Shown here: positions 59,415-64,000 of the stretch, in pieces
Layout: the number at the start of each line of letters is the position of its first letter
Position numbering within the stretch: position 1 is the first letter of the stretch
NCBI GenBank assembly: GCA_022432975.1
Contig: CM039502.1
Location: 10,515,290 to 10,579,289, forward strand
Direction of reading: 5' to 3'
DNA: 64,000 bases
From: Begonia masoniana
Taxonomy: Eukaryota; Streptophyta; Magnoliopsida; Cucurbitales; Begoniaceae
The notes under the pieces: model-generated
Told to the model about the DNA's origin: nothing
The model's database searches: none
The model's input: the letters and a program-made list of their open reading frames with translations, nothing else
Program-made: the position numbers and the translations under genes

Positions 59415-60378
59415 AATTCAAAAATATTAGATCATATCTCTTTGCATGCACCAATTAACTACATAACAATAGATATAAACTCAAACGGAGTAAAATGTTT
59501 AAATTAAAACCAAAATTATTTCTATCGACATTTAAAGTTTAAAAGTAAAACAACTACTTGGCAACAATAAAAAACTTGTTAGTGAATTTACACAACGCAA
59601 GTGCATGCTGTCACAAGTAATATAGAGTAGAAAAAAGTGTATAGCTCTTAAGGAATTGATGCAATTAACTTTTTAATCCCCAGTTTACTTTTATTTCAAT
59701 TTTATTTAAACAACGAAAATTGTGATTTTTCTATAATTAAATTTCACAATTAAAAGGAGATTACCTTCAAGTGATTAAAACCTAATACTACAATTTTTCT
59801 TCAACAATCCATCTTAGCCAATTTAATTATATTTTTCAATTATTTAATTATTTTATGTTTTGTCGTGATCCACAATTATCAACAATTGAGCATCAAAATC
59901 TCTATTAGCACTATCTATAGATTGTTCCTTGTGTACTGTATTTATATATCTTAATTAAAACAATACTTTAACCTTGTTTAGCTTGTGATGGTACAACAAT
60001 GCCCACTTACGAGCGCAACTGCGCTGCGCAATCTTGATGCGTGCACCAACGCTAAGAAAGAGTGCAATAACACATAGCTTTGGGCTTCCATATTTCGTTC
60101 ATTGGTCACAGAGCGCCCTGCAAGAAACAGTAACAATGAGCTACTGCATTTGACACTTCTTTAGCAAGCACGACTGCATTCAATGTAAGCTCAATAGCAT
60201 TTTGCATTATTTTTCATCTTCTTGAGCACTAGTGTGCTGTTACGACCGCGACTGCACTAGATTTTCATCAATTTCACTTTTTTTTTTTGCCATTTTTAGT
60301 ACCTTTTAATTTTGATCTATATATAAACTTTATTACTATGAAAATAAACAAAAAAACAACATGAAAAGGCCTTAGAAA
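59415..60378. other. AT-rich spacer, unassigned
   Basis: No gene recognised. Contains ordinary AT-rich sequence and a slightly GC-richer stretch near 60000-60255 without a coding frame I can support. Confidence 0.5.
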
Positions 60379-60520
60379 TAGGGGTTGGGCGCGGGCCAGT
60401 TCGGTCCGGTCCCGAGCCGGTATGAATGGTTTCGTGATTTTAATCCCGTAACCAAAATCAGTTCCGGCAGAACTAGGACCAACATGGGACGGGACCAAAA
60501 TTTTCTTATTTTTTTAAATT
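60379..60520 (+). mobile_element. hAT end fragment
   Basis: TAGGGGTTGGGCGCGGGCC followed by GTTCGGTCCGGTCCCGAGCC matches the TAGGGGTGGGC-type end and CCGG-rich subterminal region of plant hAT elements. The other end was not found. Confidence 0.5.
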
Positions 60521-61224
60521 TTTTTACAAAAAAATTATGAAAAACGATAAAATTTTAAAAAACGATAAATATAACAAAATAAATACAACATCCAAAATAA
60601 TTGCAAGTATGGAACATACAAACTAAAAGTCTAAATCCAACTATCAAACATAAAAAAAAAAATACAACATCTAAAATAAATCTAAGTCTAAATCCAACTA
60701 TCAAATATTAAAATGTAATCTAAAAAACTAAAACAACCTAAAATTCTAAACAGCAAACAAAAATCACAATGCTCTCGGTCAACAGTTCCGAAGAGTTTCC
60801 CACCAAACCTAATTTTTATTAACATAAAAATTACATACTAAAGAATAAACACATACAGTGAGGTGAAATGAGTAATTTTCAAAATTAAAGCAGTTGAGCG
60901 GTGAGCAGGGAACAATTGAACACCTAGAAGCGTATGCAATTTTTACGTAGAATTAAGATTAAGTATTTTACTCAAACAAAATTAAGCATTAAGCATTACA
61001 CAGTGGCTAAAGTCACAAACATACAGTGAGGAGTATGCATGGACAAACTACAAAGGCAAGCCGAATCAGATTAGGGAGGTCGGTTGTTCGAATGTCGAAG
61101 GTCAGGTGTTTGGACTTCGGACTTCGGACATCGGAGGTCGCAACTCACAAGTCAGAGGTAGGGTGTTCGGGAATTCTGAAGCTCGACAAGTCAAAACTCG
61201 GGGGTCGGAGCAGGGAGTAGGGGA
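60521..61224. other. Unassigned; AAT-rich then AGGTCGG-rich
   Basis: 60521-60760 holds repeated AAATCCAACTATCAAA-type words (60635 and 60690). 61070-61215 has loosely repeated AGGTCGG / GGACTTCGG words. No gene recognised. Confidence 0.45.
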
Positions 61225-62483
61225 TGTTGACTTAACTTATGCTTAAGTCTAACGATGTTTTTGATGATGTGTTTTCAATTGTGTGTAATTTGATTAAATT
61301 AATTATATGAAATTAATAAATTGATTAAGTTAAATATTGTCCCTCATATATATGTTTCGAAATCTTCAGTGGAAATGCCCTTTGAAAAGGGTATTGTAGT
61401 TGTTTAACAATTCTGTTAAGTGTTCAGGGTGTGATAGCAAATCAGTGCTGAAAACGACAAAATTGCATATCCACCGCTGGAATTCAAAGAACACATCCAC
61501 CGCCAGCTAAATGATAAAATAGTGCACATCCACCGCTAGCATTCAAAGGTGACATCAACCGATAGCTAAACGACAAATTCTGAAGACATCCACCGATAGC
61601 TAAACGACAAATTTTGAAGACATCCACCGATAGCTAAACGACAAATTTCTGAAGACATCCACCGCTGAAATTTCAAAGGCGAAGTCATTCGGTGAACAGT
61701 AACCTCTGAAGACATCCACCGGTAGATTTTCAAAGACAATATACACCGTTGATCTCCAAAGGCGAAGTCATCCGGTGAACAGTATCCACCGCCAGAAATT
61801 TAAATAAACCGCGAAGCAACAGTGCTTGTCGTCCAGAGCCTTAACTCCAGACCATTAATGGTCGACGAACGAAAGCGACTTCAGAACGCAACGGCTAGCT
61901 ATCTAAGTAAGGATGTTTCTCCAACGGCTATATTTCTATTTTCCGATGAGAAGCATTCCAGATTTGAAGCCGATTTCAAAAAGAGTATAAATAGAAGAAA
62001 GAAGCTCAGGAAAAGGACTTTTGCTGAAATTAATCTTGAAACCCTAACGAGCCATATTCAAGCAATACTCTGTATTTTCCTCTGCATCTCTCTACTCTAA
62101 AACTTGAGATTTGATTTTTGAGAGAGTGTAGCGTGTGCTGAAAAAATTACATCCTACTGTAAAAGTGTAAAGGCTGTGGATTGTTGCCCGTGAAGAGCAA
62201 TCCAGTTGTTGTAAAGGCAGTAGATCGACGCCCGGAAAGTTCGATCTGGTTTTCTCGTGAGGAGAAGGAAAGAATCTTCAATGGGGAGCCTTGAAGCGTG
62301 GACGTAGACAAGCTTAGCCAAACCACGTTAAAAACTGTGGTGTCAATTTCTCTCTCTCTCATTTTTATTGTTTGATTATTTGCCGTTTTCTTATCAGTTG
62401 AATATAAGAGAGAAATTGATTAGATTAACAAATTAAGTTTAAAAAGTCTAATTCACCCCCTCTTAGACAAATACGATCCTTCA
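61225..62483 (+). mobile_element. 5' LTR of SIRE B
   Basis: TGTTGACTTAACTT... to ...GATCCTTCA, 1,259 bp. Parts: palindrome 61374-61395, array 61450-61800, CAACGG motifs and TATA (GAGTATAAATAG, 61983-61994), and stem-loop 62297-62327. Same plan as LTR A. Confidence 0.88.
61450..61800 (+). repeat. Tandem array in SIRE B LTR (34-35 bp units)
   Basis: GACATCCACCGATAGCTAAA recurs at 61585 and 61619 with CGACAAATT after it; looser units lie on both sides. The reverse complement contains TTTGTCGTTTAGCTATCGGT, close to the motif of the H and G LTRs. Confidence 0.88.
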
Positions 62484-62484
62484 A

Positions 62485-62498
62485 TTGGTATAAGAGCA
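62485..62498 (+). other. Decayed primer binding site of SIRE B
   Basis: TTGGTATAAGAGCA, one change from TTGGTATCAGAGC. Confidence 0.75.
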
Positions 62499-62528
62499 AG
62501 GTTAAATATTGTCTAAGATACTATTACA

Positions 62529-63327
62529 ATGGCATTCAACAGAAACTCCACACACGTAGAAGGTCAAGCTATTAATAGACCTCTTTTTTTTTATGGTAGT
62601 GATTATGTATACTGGAAGGCAAGAATGAGAATATTCGTTCAAGCTATGGATTATGAGATCTGGAACTTAATAGAGAATGGTCCTTTCAAGGCCATGAAGA
62701 CTGAAAATGAAATCAATATTCCTAAAGAGTCTCATGAATTAACAGATTCTGATAAAAGAAATCTGAGCCTAAATGCCAAGGCAATAAACAGTCTGTACTG
62801 TGCTCTAAATAGAGATGAATTTAATAGAGTACAAGGGTGTGAGAGCGCTCAAGAGATTTGGCGCCTTTTAGAGATCACACACGAAGGCACAAATCAAGTA
62901 AAAGAGAGCAAACTGACTATGCTTATACATGAGTATGAGCTATTTTCTATGCCTAAGGATGAATCTGTTTCTTCTATGTTTACAAGATTTACTAACATAA
63001 CTAATGGTTTAAAAGCTCTTGGTAAATTCTACTCTAGTGAAGAATAGGTCAGAAAGATTCTCAGATGTCTTCCAAGAAGTTGGCAGCCGAAGGTGACATC
63101 CATTCAGGAAGCAAAGGATCTCAAAGTTCTAAAACTTGAGGAGCTCATTGGATCACTCATGACGCATGAGATCACAATGAGGGCAAACGAGAAGGAGGAC
63201 CTCAAGGAAAAAAAGGTCACAAAGAGAAAGGATATTGCTCTGAAAGCCTCCTCCAGTAAACAGGAAGTCTCTGAGGAAGAAGAAGAAGAAGATGATGAGG
63301 ATATAGCTCTCATCACTAGGAGATTCT
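62529..63327 (+). pseudogene. SIRE B gag, N-terminal part
   Basis: ATG 62529 (MAFNRNSTHVEGQ), gag core YVYWKARMRIFVQAMDYEIW, INSLYCALNRDEFNRVQGCE (missing in A), TAG at 63045-63047 where A has Leu (SSEELVRK), then SWQPKVTSIQEAKDLKVLKL and an acidic tract. It is interrupted by LTR sequence at 63328 within the ALITRRF segment. Confidence 0.88.
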
Positions 63328-63772
63328 GTAACGCCCCGAGTTTTCTGAGCCCGGTTCGTTACTCAAGCATAAGTTACTCAGATCTTCATGCATTCCCGAT
63401 TCTGCACTAAACCCGAAACTACACACATTCACAACACTCCCAAAAACACATACATTACACTCCCTCTGCTATCTAACCATCGAGTCATAAAGAAAATGAA
63501 GGAACTCACCTAAGTCGGAGAAATCACTGGAGAAGTCGGAGGGAAAATTGCCTGGAGCTCTGATGAGCTTGAGCTGAATACCGAGAAAGGAAAAATGAGG
63601 GGGCAGTGGCAGCTAAACCTCATTAAACCCTCCCTTAAATACGTTATCCACAATAAATTGTAATTTACCATTTTGTCCTTACTCATTCACTTATTAACCT
63701 AATCACTAAATCACCCAAATTTAACTTTTAAAGCATTCTAAAAAAAAAATGAAAAAGGTAAATCGGTTAATA
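63328..63772 (-). mobile_element. Internally deleted L-type LTR fragment
   Basis: TGTAACGCCCCGAG at 63328 matches the edge of solo LTR L. The rest (ACTCCCTCTGCTATCTAACC, TTGCCTGGAGCTCTG, GCTTGAGCTGAATACCGAGA, AAACCTCATTAAACCCTCC) follows the last 350 bp of L. About 1.6 kb and the far end (GGGTGCTACA) are missing, and no target duplication remains. Confidence 0.82.
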
Positions 63773-64000
63773 GATGATGAGTAAGTTTCTCCGAAGGAAG
63801 AAGCTGCAAGGGAGAAGTTTTCCCAGGAATGAAAGGCAACCTAAAGACAAGGAGATTACCTGCTTTGGGTGTGGAAAGCCGGGTCACATGAAGGCTGATT
63901 GTCCACAAGCTAAAGGCCCCAAGACATTCAAAAAGAGGGCAATGAAGGCCACTTGGGACGACAATGAAAGTGATACTTCATCAGAAGACGAGGAAGTTGC
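63773..64000 (+). pseudogene. SIRE B gag, continued
   Basis: After the insertion the gag frame resumes (AAGTTTCTCCGAAGG...). Zinc knuckle CFGCGKPGHMKADC with all ligands, then RAMKAT and an acidic DNESDTSSEDEEV segment to the window edge. Confidence 0.82.

Larger units (their letters stand above)
61225..64000 (+). mobile_element. SIRE-type Copia element B, 5' part
   Basis: 5' LTR 61225-62483, decayed primer site, then gag from 62529 that parallels element A. Runs off the right edge. It holds an internally deleted copy of the L-type LTR at 63328-63772. Confidence 0.9.

Noticed and set aside
61026..61220. Frame of 64 residues before SIRE B
   Set aside because: Made of loosely repeated AGGTCGG words; no domain and no supporting signals.

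Overview
This window is plant nuclear DNA made almost entirely of transposable elements. SIRE-type Ty1/copia elements, chromodomain Ty3/gypsy elements, an Athila-like remnant, a 5S-carrying Cassandra-type TRIM, a Mutator-like DNA transposon, hAT ends and tRNA-Met type primer sites point to a flowering plant, probably a eudicot. I cannot name the species. I see no intact host gene, tRNA or bacterial feature.

Layout. 1-1111: minus-strand SIRE-type LTR (element G) made of tandem arrays, inserted in a gag-less Copia (E, 1112-3882, minus), which itself sits in Cassandra-type TRIM sequence (3883-4787). 4788-7032: AT-rich, unassigned. 7033-7833: fold-back element. 7860-9590: decayed Copia. 9637-9832: short hAT-like MITE. 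10157-20010: decayed chromovirus-type Gypsy (K), whose 5' LTR is split by a very young Copia (C, 10862-15475, identical 168-bp LTRs, one in-frame stop). 20050-47130: a two-gene Mutator-like element (MULE) split by a 21-kb SIRE Copia (A, 20571-41806). A is split in turn by a 9.8-kb Gypsy chromovirus (H, 22943-32759) and a solo LTR (L, 36195-38213). A second solo LTR (M, 43316-44487) lies in the MULE transposase gene. 47564-52986: a Copia gag fragment (F) split by Copia D (47817-52662, older relative of C). 53040-54060: Athila-like gag/protease remnant. 54279-59414: decayed Gypsy J. 60379 onward: hAT end. 61225-64000: 5' part of a second SIRE Copia (B), interrupted by an internally deleted relative of L.

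Most insertions show 5-bp target duplications readable by eye: A aaaag, H ttaag, L ttagg, M gtggc, C ttgac, D ggcag. The order of nesting can therefore be read directly.

The most interesting points are these. (1) A plant-transposon-protein-like domain is encoded both by the extra ORF of SIRE element A and by the second gene of the MULE that contains it. (2) A motif close to TTTTGTCGTCTAGCGATCGG recurs in LTR tandem arrays of four element groups from two superfamilies. (3) CACGTG-N5-CACGTG double sites recur at both MULE ends. (4) SIRE LTRs keep their edges but carry unrelated central repeat cassettes. All similarity statements come from reading the sequence by eye; no alignment or database search was run.
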